DNA from: Oscillospiraceae bacterium
GTDB taxonomy: Bacteria; Bacillota; Clostridia; Oscillospirales; Acutalibacteraceae
DNA length: 16,039 nucleotides
Assembly: GCA_022508705.1 (NCBI GenBank)
Contig: JAFLUO010000034.1
Location: 1-16,039 of the forward strand
Direction: 5' to 3'
The position numbers were made by a program, and so were the translations under genes. Positions 1 to 8,216 of this stretch are shown in pieces. Positions within the stretch are counted from its first letter, which is position 1. The number at the start of each line of letters is the position of its first letter. A model generated the notes under the pieces. It saw nothing but the letters and a program-made list of their open reading frames with translations, had not been told where the DNA came from and searched no databases.

Positions 1-968
<968 letters not shown>

Positions 969-979
969 ACATTTGCCCC

Positions 980-1561
980 CTAAAATATTTTAAAATCAGC
1001 ATTTTCAAAGAAAGATTTCTTTTCAGCTGTTAGCCTTGAATCCAAGGTGTCGTCTGCGCGCAGAGTATCGGCTTTATCTGTTGCAATTATTCCGCCTAAA
1101 CGGATATTTTCATCTTCGCACAATGTTGCGTTTTCTGCAACTTCGTTGAAGATATTATTGTAAATCATATCACACGGGCGAACGTAAAATATAATTTCGG
1201 AGCCCAGTGTCTGTACAAGCCTTTCGGCGCTCTTTTTAAGAAAATCTGGATATTCCTGTGACTGCGTAAAATCCTTGATTTTTAGTTCCACGTCCTCGAA
1301 AATACCGTCTGAAAGCTCATTCCTAAGACTTGCCAAAGCGAGCCGCTTTTCTGACTCGTATTGAGCTGCCTTCATGGCGGCGTCAGACTGAATTTTGCTG
1401 ACTTCACGGTTAGTATTGCTTCGGCTGTTTTCGGTAGCCTGTTTTTTGTATGCTGTAATTTCCTTTTGCATTTGCGTTTCGGCGGTGCGTTCAAGCTTTT
1501 TGCATTGAAGATCCGCATAATCGGTTACGCTTTTAAGGAAAATATCAAGGCGGTTATCCAT
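980..1561 (-). CDS. ntpE: V-type ATP synthase subunit E (peripheral stalk)
   Basis: Subunit E forms the peripheral stalk that holds the catalytic head against the membrane part of the V-type ATPase. The 193-residue protein fits the family. Roughly residues 10-110 are a charged, Ala/Lys/Glu/Gln-rich helix likely to be a coiled coil. The C-terminal globular part carries the typical GGIIATDKADTLRADDTLDSR-like segment near residues 157-177, where E subunits have a conserved GG..v...dg.i..dnTLdsRl pattern. The start is supported by a strong AGGAGG about 7 nt upstream. The gene lies 13 nt after the subunit F gene and 11 nt before ntpA. Its expected partner is the small coiled-coil subunit encoded at the operon's 5' end. 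Confidence 0.93.
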   Translation of the reverse strand: MDNRLDIFLKSVTDYADLQCKKLERTAETQMQKEITAYKKQATENSRSNTNREVSKIQSDAAMKAAQYESEKRLALASLRNELSDGIFEDVELKIKDFTQSQEYPDFLKKSAERLVQTLGSEIIFYVRPCDMIYNNIFNEVAENATLCEDENIRLGGIIATDKADTLRADDTLDSRLTAEKKSFFENADFKIF

Positions 1562-1574
1562 TAGTATCGCCTCC

Positions 1575-1880
1575 TTAAATTTTTATTCCGACGGCGGAAC
1601 GGATATAGTCCGTAACATTATCCGAAGAATTGTTCTGAGGATTGCTGTCGGGAATTTCAGAAATAAGCGGAAGATTTTTCTTTTTAAGCTCAGTTAGCGA
1701 ACTGCCTAAAAGTTTTGCAATGTTCGGTGTAATTAAAATCATGCCAACATCGGGGTCTTCACTTATTTTCTGGATTTGTTCAAGGGCGCTCTCACCGTCC
1801 TGCAAGAGTTTTCCTTGAATACCGGCAAGACGAAGCCCCACAATAGAGTCGGGATCGTCCGAAAGCAGATAAAATTTCAT
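1575..1880 (-). CDS. ntpG: V-type ATP synthase subunit F (central stalk)
   Basis: This small protein belongs to the central rotor stalk, where it binds the D subunit and affects ATPase activity; it is called NtpG in Enterococcus and F elsewhere. The 101-residue length matches the family. The N-terminus (MKFYLLSDDPDSIVGLRLAG) has the short strand followed by a G-L-aG helix typical of F subunits. It is followed by the DVGMILITPNIA strand near residues 54-65, matching the family's vglIlITe.ia pattern. The ATG lies 2 nt after the ntpK stop. It is preceded by a GAAGG Shine-Dalgarno inside the end of ntpK, which suggests translational coupling. Position between K and E agrees with clostridial ATPase operons. 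Confidence 0.92.
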   Translation of the reverse strand: MKFYLLSDDPDSIVGLRLAGIQGKLLQDGESALEQIQKISEDPDVGMILITPNIAKLLGSSLTELKKKNLPLISEIPDSNPQNNSSDNVTDYIRSAVGIKI

Positions 1881-1882
1881 TT

Positions 1883-2224
1883 TTATACCTTCTGCAAAAT
1901 AAGAATGGATACAACGAAGCCGAAAAGAATAATTGACTCACCGAGAGCAACGAAAATTATTGATTTACCGAATGTTTTGGGGTTTTCAGCGTTTGCGGCA
2001 ATAGCGGCAGGAGCGCCTGATGCTATTGCAATACCGCCACCGATACCTGCAAGCGATGTTACTATTGCAGCGGCCAAAAGCCCCATACCCTTTGCAAATC
2101 CTGCGCTGTCACCTGATGCGGCTGCTTCGGTTGTTGCTTCCTCTGCAAAAGCGAATACTGAAAAGGCAGACATAAGCATAATTGCAACGATTACAATGCT
2201 AACGATTTTTTTAATGTTTTTCAT
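1883..2224 (-). CDS. ntpK: V-type ATP synthase subunit K (c-ring proteolipid) with signal-like N-terminus
   Basis: This is the ring-forming proteolipid that carries the transported ion. At 113 residues it contains one two-helix hairpin (about residues 42-78 and 85-110). The ion-binding carboxylate is Glu96 in ALGESIILFGF. Residues 1-27 form a basic-then-hydrophobic segment ending AFA before EEATTEAA, which looks like a cleavable signal peptide; a comparable extension occurs in the Thermus homologue. The position matching the Na+-ligand Gln of helix 3 in Enterococcus NtpK is Gly in GIGGG, so the coupling ion is uncertain. The chosen ATG at 2224 has GGAGG 8 nt upstream; an in-frame extension to 2320 lies inside ntpI and has no role. 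The gene overlaps the end of ntpI by 14 nt. Confidence 0.93.
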   Translation of the reverse strand: MKNIKKIVSIVIVAIMLMSAFSVFAFAEEATTEAAASGDSAGFAKGMGLLAAAIVTSLAGIGGGIAIASGAPAAIAANAENPKTFGKSIIFVALGESIILFGFVVSILILQKV

Positions 2225-4166
2225 TTTTATTACCTCCGATAGAGAATTGTTTATCTGTGAACGGGATGAACGGTTTGCCGTCACCGCCGTAAAATCTTGA
2301 AAACATTTCATAGAATTCAAGACGTAAAACCTGAATAGCGGTCAAAAGACCTTCAACTGCAATAACAAAAATATTGCCGAATATAAGAATCAGCGCATTT
2401 TTGGTTTCCCCTGCAAGGGCGAACACTGCAAGCATCATTCCTGCGTGAACAAGAACGTAAGCGCCGATACGAAGGAATGAAAGCGTGTTGCTGAGATACG
2501 ATAAAATGTATTCAATAAGCTCAAAGAAATTTTGAAGAATAAAGTCCATTATACTTTCGGGCATAAAGTCTTTATGTTTGTCAATTGCACCGATAAGAAT
2601 TTCTTTTACGAGCAGTAATACCGCGCCCACGCCTATGATTACACCTGCAACACTTGAGGGAATCGGAGCAAATCCGCCCATAAAGCGCGAGGCTAAGTTT
2701 GCGCCGCAAAGGTAAACTGCAATTCCCGTAAGACCGTTATTACTGAATAACGCTTCACCGAATCTTTTATTTTTTATACATCCGTAAACATTTAGAAGCA
2801 TGGAAAGCGTTGTCAGCACAATTCCGATAACGAGAGTTACGAGAAGCACGGAGTTTACGCTGTCCATAACCGAAACGGGTTTCCCTGAAAGACCGATTGC
2901 TTTGTAAACAGGGTCAAGCAATTCTTCAAAGCCGAATACACTTCCGAAAATAAATCCGAACACTATGGAAGAAATGCCGCAGGGAATAAGAATTTTGCCT
3001 ATCTCCATTTTCTTGAGTTTATACATTAAAAATCCAGCAATGGAAAGAACGAGACCGTGCCCCATATCACCGAACATTACGCCGAAAAGAATTGTGTAGG
3101 TAACTGCTACGAAAGCGGTTACATCAATGTCCTTGTGAGAGGGCGTGCCGTACATATCAATGTAGAATTTATAAGGATTTACAAGGAATTTTAAAAGCCC
3201 TTTATGCTCTTTGACCGACACGGGCGGTGTAGCGTTTTCGGAATCCGTATCTCCCGTTTCAACTGAAATTCCGCTTTCGTTAAATAAATCGGAGAGGGAA
3301 TCAAGCTGTTTTTGTGGAACCCAGCCCACAAGCATAAAGTAGTGACCGTTGTGCACGGAATAACTTTTTAATTCTTCAAGGCGGTTCAAAAAATATATTT
3401 TTGAATAAACTGTGTCGTAAACCGAAGTGTCATTATTCCACGCTTTATCCGCTTCATCTTCTATCTCATATAACTGCTCGTCAATAATTTTAAGACTGCT
3501 CTGGAGCTCAGATATAACACTTTGCACTGTACCTGCCGCAGACGGAACCTCAAAGGGCTCAAAAAGAAGCTGGGCAAATATTCTGTCAACCTCGTCAATG
3601 TGATTTTTCGGAGCAAAATAAACGCCCCAGAAATCCGTTTTGTCGGCACTGCACGGTACGAAATAAAAATAAGGACATTTCTCGAAAAGCTCGGGAAGCC
3701 GTTTTGCACTTTCTCTTGGCATATGGCCGAAACGCACCTTTACATATTGAAGAGCGGTAATATCGTCAAGATTGACGCTCAGCTCTTTAAAATGCGAGAA
3801 TTTCGTAATGCCTTCCTCGCACTCTTGCTTTTGAGAAATTAAGGATTTCTTTTTTTCTGATATTTTTTCTGACTTTTCATACAGCTCATTAAGCCTTGCG
3901 GTTTCTTCATCGGTCAGCGGAAAATCGGCATTATTCGGATTATAAGTTACGGTATGACCGCTGTTTTCAATCTGCCCGTGCATTTTTTCAAGCATGGTTG
4001 TGTATGAATTTTCATCTGCATAGGGAATAAATCCAAGAGAAACTGATATGTGCTTTGTGGGGCTTTCAGGCTGAAAATACCCGCACTTATAAAGCTTTTT
4101 TGCCGTTTCATGCAGAAGGTTATTGTCACCACTGAGCGTGACAAGCTGCATTTTTTGAACAGACAT
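2211..4166 (-). CDS. ntpI: V-type ATP synthase subunit I (membrane stator a subunit)
   Basis: Subunit I is the membrane stator through which ions enter and leave the K ring. The 651-residue product has a soluble N-terminal half with a coiled-coil segment near residues 75-110 and another near 225-260. From about residue 345 a multi-helix membrane domain starts (VTYTILFGVMFGDMGHG). The essential Arg lies at about residue 566 in SNTLSFLRIGA. The protein ends with the family-typical EGLLTAIQVLRLEFYEMFS..FY..GG.PF.PF segment. Two in-frame ATGs are close together. The second (4166) was chosen because GGAGG sits 6 nt before it but touches the first (4172). It overlaps the ntpC stop as TGATG, which indicates coupled translation. 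Confidence 0.95.
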   Translation of the reverse strand: MSVQKMQLVTLSGDNNLLHETAKKLYKCGYFQPESPTKHISVSLGFIPYADENSYTTMLEKMHGQIENSGHTVTYNPNNADFPLTDEETARLNELYEKSEKISEKKKSLISQKQECEEGITKFSHFKELSVNLDDITALQYVKVRFGHMPRESAKRLPELFEKCPYFYFVPCSADKTDFWGVYFAPKNHIDEVDRIFAQLLFEPFEVPSAAGTVQSVISELQSSLKIIDEQLYEIEDEADKAWNNDTSVYDTVYSKIYFLNRLEELKSYSVHNGHYFMLVGWVPQKQLDSLSDLFNESGISVETGDTDSENATPPVSVKEHKGLLKFLVNPYKFYIDMYGTPSHKDIDVTAFVAVTYTILFGVMFGDMGHGLVLSIAGFLMYKLKKMEIGKILIPCGISSIVFGFIFGSVFGFEELLDPVYKAIGLSGKPVSVMDSVNSVLLVTLVIGIVLTTLSMLLNVYGCIKNKRFGEALFSNNGLTGIAVYLCGANLASRFMGGFAPIPSSVAGVIIGVGAVLLLVKEILIGAIDKHKDFMPESIMDFILQNFFELIEYILSYLSNTLSFLRIGAYVLVHAGMMLAVFALAGETKNALILIFGNIFVIAVEGLLTAIQVLRLEFYEMFSRFYGGDGKPFIPFTDKQFSIGGNKNEKH

Positions 4167-5203
4167 CAGCATCCTCCTTTCACAATTATATCGGATATTT
4201 CGGCAGGTGTAAGACCGTATTTTACACCCTCGATAATGTGTATAATATTGTTAATTTCATTTTGCAGAACCGTTTCATAAGAAAAGAGCGAGAGAATCGG
4301 GTTTTGAGAATACCGTATATTTTTTACGCTCTTTTCCACGGTAAGTTTTCGCACGAATAAATCAATATTTGTAAATTTTTTCGTAAAATATTTTCCGTAA
4401 ACGGAAGATTTTACAATATTCAAAATGTCCTGAGGTGTTTGAGCCGCTTCAAATTGACCGATTTCTTTTGATGTAAAAGCAGTAACGGACGGCATAAGTA
4501 TACCCGCTTGGTAATTTTTAAAGTCGGGATAATTCTCAGTCAGTCTGTAAAAAGAACTGATTATGCTCATATCCGAAATAAATTCGACAAAGCTAAGAAT
4601 CTCTTTACTGCTTTTACCTTTATATTTCTTGCATATAGTAGCTTTAAGATTGGAATATAAGTCATTAAACAGTATTCTTTCAAGTGCGGCAAGGCTTTTA
4701 TAAGTATGATCCAGTGAAAATAATGGTTCAACTTTTTTGCCGTACGGTGTTTGGGAAAGCAAAGCGGCAAATTCGTCAAATGACGTTGCCCGTTGTAGTT
4801 CCGTTCCCGAAACTGACTGCTCACGGATAAAAAAAGCAGGACGGTCAAATAAATCTGTAATAATTTCGGTGTCAAGGTGTCTTGCACAATATAGAATTGC
4901 TTCTATTTCGTCTTTTTTTATAAAATAACTGTAGGTTTTGTCTCCAATGAGTTTTTGAAATCTGCAAAGGGACGCTTTTCTGTCAAGAAGACACTTTTTT
5001 AAAGCGTTTTCAAAACGCGAGGAGGAAAGTGTAACGGACGGCAAAGCATCTAAATATTCAGCGTAAGATGTTTCATTGCGAAGATAATTGAAAATTTCCT
5101 CATTGGAATGAAATGACAGTAAATTTGAGTAATCTTCATCTGTCAACCGTTTTGCAAAAAGCGCGTGTACCTTTGCGGTAACGGCATTTTCCGAATAATT
5201 CAC
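4166..5203 (-). CDS. ntpC: V-type ATP synthase subunit C (d subunit, rotor cap)
   Basis: Subunit C (d in eukaryotic terms) sits on top of the K ring and socket-joins the central stalk to it. The 345-residue product matches the usual length of about 330-350. The N-terminus NYSENAVTAKVHALFAKRLTDEDY resembles the family's opening (a..rvraleakLl....y..L), followed by an all-helical protein with several charged helices. The start is GTG, with GGGAG 7 nt upstream; no better in-frame ATG exists nearby and the family N-terminus is complete. It is 32 nt downstream of the first operon gene and overlaps the start of ntpI by 1 nt. Sequence conservation in this family is weak, so context carries part of the call. 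Confidence 0.9.
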   Translation of the reverse strand: MNYSENAVTAKVHALFAKRLTDEDYSNLLSFHSNEEIFNYLRNETSYAEYLDALPSVTLSSSRFENALKKCLLDRKASLCRFQKLIGDKTYSYFIKKDEIEAILYCARHLDTEIITDLFDRPAFFIREQSVSGTELQRATSFDEFAALLSQTPYGKKVEPLFSLDHTYKSLAALERILFNDLYSNLKATICKKYKGKSSKEILSFVEFISDMSIISSFYRLTENYPDFKNYQAGILMPSVTAFTSKEIGQFEAAQTPQDILNIVKSSVYGKYFTKKFTNIDLFVRKLTVEKSVKNIRYSQNPILSLFSYETVLQNEINNIIHIIEGVKYGLTPAEISDIIVKGGC

Positions 5204-5235
5204 TTTCTCACTCCCTTCGCGAAAATTTTATTTAT

Positions 5236-5556
5236 TTACTGAGTTACTTTTTTAAAGATTTTTTCAACCATTTCATTTCGTCCGTTCTGGAATGCGTCGC
5301 GAAGCTTAGTTTCCGCATCTGCGTAGAACGAATCAATCCTTGCAAGCTCTTTTTTAAGCTTTATTTCAGACGTTTCGGTTTGCTTAGCAATATTTTTCTT
5401 GGACCGCTCATTTAGCTCTTCGTCTATAGCGTTTTTGGATTCCGCAATTTCCGTGTCAAGAGAAAGAAGTCTTTGCTTTTTCTCATTTACTTTTTCACGG
5501 GAAAGGGTATCGGTTTCTATTATCTGTTTAAGAATTATATCCATACTGCTTTCCAT
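5236..5556 (-). CDS. V-type ATP synthase small peripheral-stalk subunit (G/H type)
   Basis: This is the first gene of the ATPase operon. It encodes a 106-residue, highly charged and almost wholly helical protein (for example ETDTLSREKVNEKKQRLLSL and KKELARIDSFYADAETKL), a coiled-coil pattern expected of the subunit that pairs with E in the peripheral stalk (NtpF in Enterococcus, G in Thermus). Identity rests on position, size and coiled coil more than on motifs. The ATG at 5556 is preceded by AAAAGGAG with a 10-nt spacer. A longer GTG start at 5595 was rejected because the predicted transcription start falls at about 5592, which would exclude it. The gene lies 32 nt upstream of ntpC. Confidence 0.8.
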   Translation of the reverse strand: MESSMDIILKQIIETDTLSREKVNEKKQRLLSLDTEIAESKNAIDEELNERSKKNIAKQTETSEIKLKKELARIDSFYADAETKLRDAFQNGRNEMVEKIFKKVTQ

Positions 5557-5598
5557 AGACGGCTCACTCCTTTTCTGCTTTCTTTGTATGCTCACACT

Positions 5599-5627
5599 AT
5601 TATACTCCTGCTGTCAAGGGCTTTCAA
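5599..5627 (-). promoter_or_regulatory. Vegetative promoter of the V-type ATPase operon
   Basis: On the minus strand TTGAAA (5622-5627) and a perfect TATAAT (5599-5604) are separated by exactly 17 nt. The expected start point is near 5592, giving a short leader of about 36 nt before the ATG at 5556. No operator or terminator is evident between the preceding gene and this promoter. Confidence 0.75.
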
Positions 5628-5668
5628 GTAAACTTTTAACAACGCTCTTTAATAATTTAGACTTTTAA

Positions 5669-6232
5669 TTATGAATTTTTTTGTGCTTTTTTTATATCTT
5701 TAGAAAATATAGCCTTGAACACCGTTCTGACAAACGGCTGAATGAAGAATAACTGTGTAAAGAATGCGAACGGGAAATTGAAGCATACAAGCTTAAGCCA
5801 TTCTGCAAGCAGTGTCCACATATTAAAGCCTGCCTGATAATTATAGTAAAGAAAGGCGGCAATAAAGCTCATTGCGGGGCACATAATACCGACAGTAGCA
5901 CAAATAATTACTGTTTCAAACAACACGGGGTGAGTTGTGCGTGGGTCGAAATTCTTGCAGGCAAGTTTAAATGAAAGGGGAGAGCCCAAAAGAACTTCAA
6001 GGGTGTAGGCTAATACAAACTCAATAAGTATTATAGCCCAAATCGGCACGGGCTTTCCGAACACGGGAATACCGCCCATTTTGTTAATAGCGGCAATTAC
6101 CCCCGTTTCTCCGGTAAGGCTCATAAACATATTACCGTGAATTACATAAAGACTGTAAAACACATAAGCATGTACGGTTATCACCACTGTAATAAAGGCA
6201 AAAACCATTCTTTGAAATTGATTTCTCGGCAT
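5669..6232 (-). CDS. DUF2798-like integral membrane protein of unknown function
   Basis: The 187-residue protein is very hydrophobic, with about four membrane helices at residues 8-30, 62-84, 102-130 and 142-172. The two halves each hold two helices and resemble a duplicated DUF2798-type unit. The C-terminal FNFPFAFFTQLFFIQPFVRTVF segment (residues 151-172) matches that family's proline-containing helix followed by a QPFVR-like end. No catalytic or ligand motif is visible and the function is not known. The ATG has AAGGAG 8 nt upstream. Its transcript begins with a structured leader (6245-6378) containing an intrinsic terminator, so expression appears controlled by attenuation. The ATPase promoter begins 42 nt after its stop with no terminator between, so read-through is possible. 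Family assignment is moderate. Confidence 0.72.
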   Translation of the reverse strand: MPRNQFQRMVFAFITVVITVHAYVFYSLYVIHGNMFMSLTGETGVIAAINKMGGIPVFGKPVPIWAIILIEFVLAYTLEVLLGSPLSFKLACKNFDPRTTHPVLFETVIICATVGIMCPAMSFIAAFLYYNYQAGFNMWTLLAEWLKLVCFNFPFAFFTQLFFIQPFVRTVFKAIFSKDIKKAQKNS

Positions 6233-6257
6233 AAAAAATTCTCCTTTTCAGACAAAC

Positions 6258-6283
6258 AAAAAAGCACACGCTTGCGCATGTGC
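6258..6283 (-). terminator. Intrinsic terminator inside the leader of the DUF2798-like gene
   Basis: In minus-strand RNA an 8-bp stem (6276-6283 paired with 6264-6271, one G-U pair) is closed by a GCAA tetraloop (6272-6275). It is followed at once by six U residues (6258-6263). Three further pairs using A and G at 6284-6286 against the U-run are possible. It lies 25 nt upstream of the gene's start codon, after the promoter, so it must be conditional for the gene to be expressed. Confidence 0.8.
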
Positions 6284-6297
6284 CTTAAAATCAAAGA

Positions 6298-6356
6298 ACA
6301 CATGCAGTAAAATCTGTACCGTAATCAGATTTACGCACATAAAGTGCCACATGTGT
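6298..6356 (-). ncRNA. Candidate cis-regulatory RNA (three-way junction aptamer-like fold, riboswitch or attenuator)
   Basis: In minus-strand RNA three stems can form together. P1 pairs ACACATG (6350-6356) with CATGTGT (6298-6304). P2 is GCAC/GTGC (6344-6347 with 6335-6338) with a five-base loop. P3 pairs GTAAATCTG (6326-6334) with CAGATTTTAC (6307-6316), with one bulged U and a nine-base loop. The 3' strand of P1 also contains GCATGTG (6299-6305), complementary to CACATGC in the 5' arm of the downstream terminator. P1 formation therefore frees the terminator, whereas the alternative pairing is an antiterminator. The fold does not match the purine, THF, TPP or fluoride riboswitch cores as I know them. 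Ligand, and whether a ribosome rather than a ligand drives it, are unknown. Confidence 0.55.
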
Positions 6357-6384
6357 CGTTGATTATCTATTTTTATTTTTAATC

Positions 6385-6413
6385 ATAATATCATAAATTT
6401 AGAAAAAAATCAA
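6385..6413 (-). promoter_or_regulatory. Promoter of the DUF2798-like gene and its leader RNA
   Basis: On the minus strand TTGATT (6408-6413) and TATTAT (6385-6390) are separated by 17 nt. Transcription would start near 6378, giving a leader of about 145 nt that holds the three-way junction and the terminator. Confidence 0.65.
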
Positions 6414-6467
6414 CATTTTACTTTGATTTTTGCTTAACTTTAAACAACTTTCTTTAATAATTTTCTA

Positions 6468-6496
6468 TTGTATTAAATATTTTGTTGTGTTATACT
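6468..6496 (+). promoter_or_regulatory. Promoter of the alpha-glucosidase/transporter operon
   Basis: TATACT (6491-6496) is preceded at 17 nt by TTGTAT (6468-6473) in a very AT-rich stretch. The start point would be near 6503, about 31 nt before the ATG. The -35 match is weak, so an activator may be needed. No CcpA-type catabolite site is visible. The 301-nt gap 6233-6533 holds this promoter, the divergent promoter and the RNA leader described separately. Confidence 0.5.
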
Positions 6497-6533
6497 AAAT
6501 ATGATAAAAATTTAACAAAAGGGGTATTGAGAA

Positions 6534-8204
6534 ATGGACAACAGTTGGTATAAGGATTTAGTGGTTTATCAAATCTGGTGCCGAAGCTTTAAGGACGGCA
6601 ACGGCGACGGAATAGGTGACCTTGAGGGAGTACTCGAAAAGCTTGACTACATAAAGAGTATCGGCGCTAATGCAATTTGGTTTTCGCCTATTTATCCGTC
6701 TCCCAATGCGGATTACGGGTATGATATTGCTGATTATAAGGATATAAATCCCGAATACGGTACTCTTGAACTTTTCAAAAAGGTTCTTGACGGCGCTCAT
6801 GAGCGCGGAATGAAAGTGATAATGGACTTAGTCGTTAACCACACGTCTGATGAACACGAATGGTTTAAAGAAGGTCTTAAAAGCAAGGACAATCCTTATC
6901 ACGACTACTATTTTTGGCGTGACGGCAAGGGGAAAGACGGCAAAAAACCGCCCAACAACTGGCTTTCCACCTTTGAGGGCGGAGCATGGGAATACAATGA
7001 GGAGTTAAATCAGCATTATCTTCACGTTTTTGCCAAAAAACAGCCCGATCTTAATATGGATAACCCAAAAGTTCGTGAAGAGGTTAAGGATATAATGCGT
7101 TTTTGGCTTGACATGGGCGTTGACGGCTTCAGAGAAGACGTAATCACATTCATTTCCAAAAAAGAGGGGCTTCCCAACGGCTTCCCGCTGCCCATTGCAA
7201 CGGGAATAGAGCATTACAAAAAAGGTCCTCATATTCACGAATACCTTAAAGAATTCCGCCATGACGTTATTGATAAATACGACTGCTTTGTTGTGGGTGA
7301 ATCACCTATGTCAAATTCAAATGACTGCCTTGAATTTACCGCAGGCGACGACCATGAGCTTGACATGATGATAGGCTTTGACCATATGCAGGCAGACTGC
7401 ATTATGACGGACACAATACAAACTCCGTTCAATCTTAAAAAGCTGAAAAAAGCGTTTACTCATTGGCAGAACGATTTGGCAGGAAAGGCATGGAACTGCC
7501 TTTACATAGAAAATCACGACCATCCGAGAATCGTCAGCCGTTACGGCAGTGAGAAATACCATGATGAAAGTGCCAAAATGCTTGCAACAATGTGCTATAT
7601 GCAGTGCGGAACGCCGTTTATTTATCAGGGTCAGGAAATCGGTATGACGAACATTACCCTTGACAGTATTGATAAATTTAAAGACGTTGTTACGTTTAAC
7701 AATCAAAGACTTTTCAAAAAGTTGGGCTTTTCCGATGAAAAATATCTTAAAATTGCAAACAGAACGACCCGCGAAAATGCACGCACTCCCGTTCAGTGGG
7801 ATTCGAGCGAGTATGCAGGCTTTTCAACGGCTGAGCCGTGGTTCTATGTAAATCCGAATTATAAAGAAATCAACGTTGCAAAACAAGAGAGTGACCCTGA
7901 CTCAGTTTTAAATTATTACAGAAGACTTTTTGCTTTCCGTCAGAACCACAAGGTTGCGGTTTACGGTGACTATAAAGAGCATTTGAAAAACAGCAGTCAG
8001 CTTTATGTTTATGAAAGAAATCTTGACGGCGAAAGACTTTTGGTTGTAAGCTCATTTACGGAGCAAAACGTTCATTTTACCGCTCCTGAAGGGTTCGATT
8101 TAAGCAAGGGCGAGCTTGTTCTTAACAACTACCGCATAAATCCTGTGAAAGACAACGGCTTTGTAACAAGACCGTACGAAACGAGAGTGTACTATTTTAA
8201 ATAA
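6534..8204 (+). CDS. malL: GH13 alpha-glucosidase, oligo-1,6-glucosidase type
   Basis: This cytoplasmic glycoside hydrolase of family GH13 should release glucose from the non-reducing ends of short alpha-glucosides. The 556 residues match the usual length, and no signal peptide is present. The (beta/alpha)8 barrel shows DGNGDGIGD (21-29), region I DLVVNH (98-103), nucleophile Asp202 in GFREDVI, acid/base Glu256 in VVGESP, and the transition-state Asp329 in ENHDHPR. The C-terminal beta domain follows from about 480. Val203 directly after the nucleophile is the residue associated with alpha-1,6 preference, while alpha-1,4-specific relatives have Thr. The ATG has AAGGGG 9 nt upstream. The adjacent transporter gene suggests uptake and cleavage of isomaltose- or panose-like sugars. 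Trehalose-6-phosphate hydrolase is a less likely alternative, because no PTS gene is nearby. Confidence 0.93.
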   Translation: MDNSWYKDLVVYQIWCRSFKDGNGDGIGDLEGVLEKLDYIKSIGANAIWFSPIYPSPNADYGYDIADYKDINPEYGTLELFKKVLDGAHERGMKVIMDLVVNHTSDEHEWFKEGLKSKDNPYHDYYFWRDGKGKDGKKPPNNWLSTFEGGAWEYNEELNQHYLHVFAKKQPDLNMDNPKVREEVKDIMRFWLDMGVDGFREDVITFISKKEGLPNGFPLPIATGIEHYKKGPHIHEYLKEFRHDVIDKYDCFVVGESPMSNSNDCLEFTAGDDHELDMMIGFDHMQADCIMTDTIQTPFNLKKLKKAFTHWQNDLAGKAWNCLYIENHDHPRIVSRYGSEKYHDESAKMLATMCYMQCGTPFIYQGQEIGMTNITLDSIDKFKDVVTFNNQRLFKKLGFSDEKYLKIANRTTRENARTPVQWDSSEYAGFSTAEPWFYVNPNYKEINVAKQESDPDSVLNYYRRLFAFRQNHKVAVYGDYKEHLKNSSQLYVYERNLDGERLLVVSSFTEQNVHFTAPEGFDLSKGELVLNNYRINPVKDNGFVTRPYETRVYYFK

Positions 8205-8216
8205 GTAAATAATAAG

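Noticed and set aside
2225..2320. In-frame upstream extension of ntpK
   Set aside because: It lies wholly inside ntpI, has no Shine-Dalgarno, and the ATG at 2224 has GGAGG at a normal distance and opens a proper signal-like segment.
5557..5595. GTG start adding 13 residues to the first ATPase operon gene
   Set aside because: The promoter's predicted start site (about 5592) falls within this codon region, so the transcript would not contain the GTG and a ribosome site. The ATG at 5556 has AAAAGGAG.
6298..6356. Purine, THF or TPP riboswitch
   Set aside because: The three-way junction is superficially similar to purine and THF folds, but the conserved junction and loop bases I know for these classes are absent.
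7317..7706. Antisense reading frame within the alpha-glucosidase gene
   Set aside because: No ribosome site, no recognisable protein, and it is fully overlapped by a gene with all GH13 catalytic motifs.
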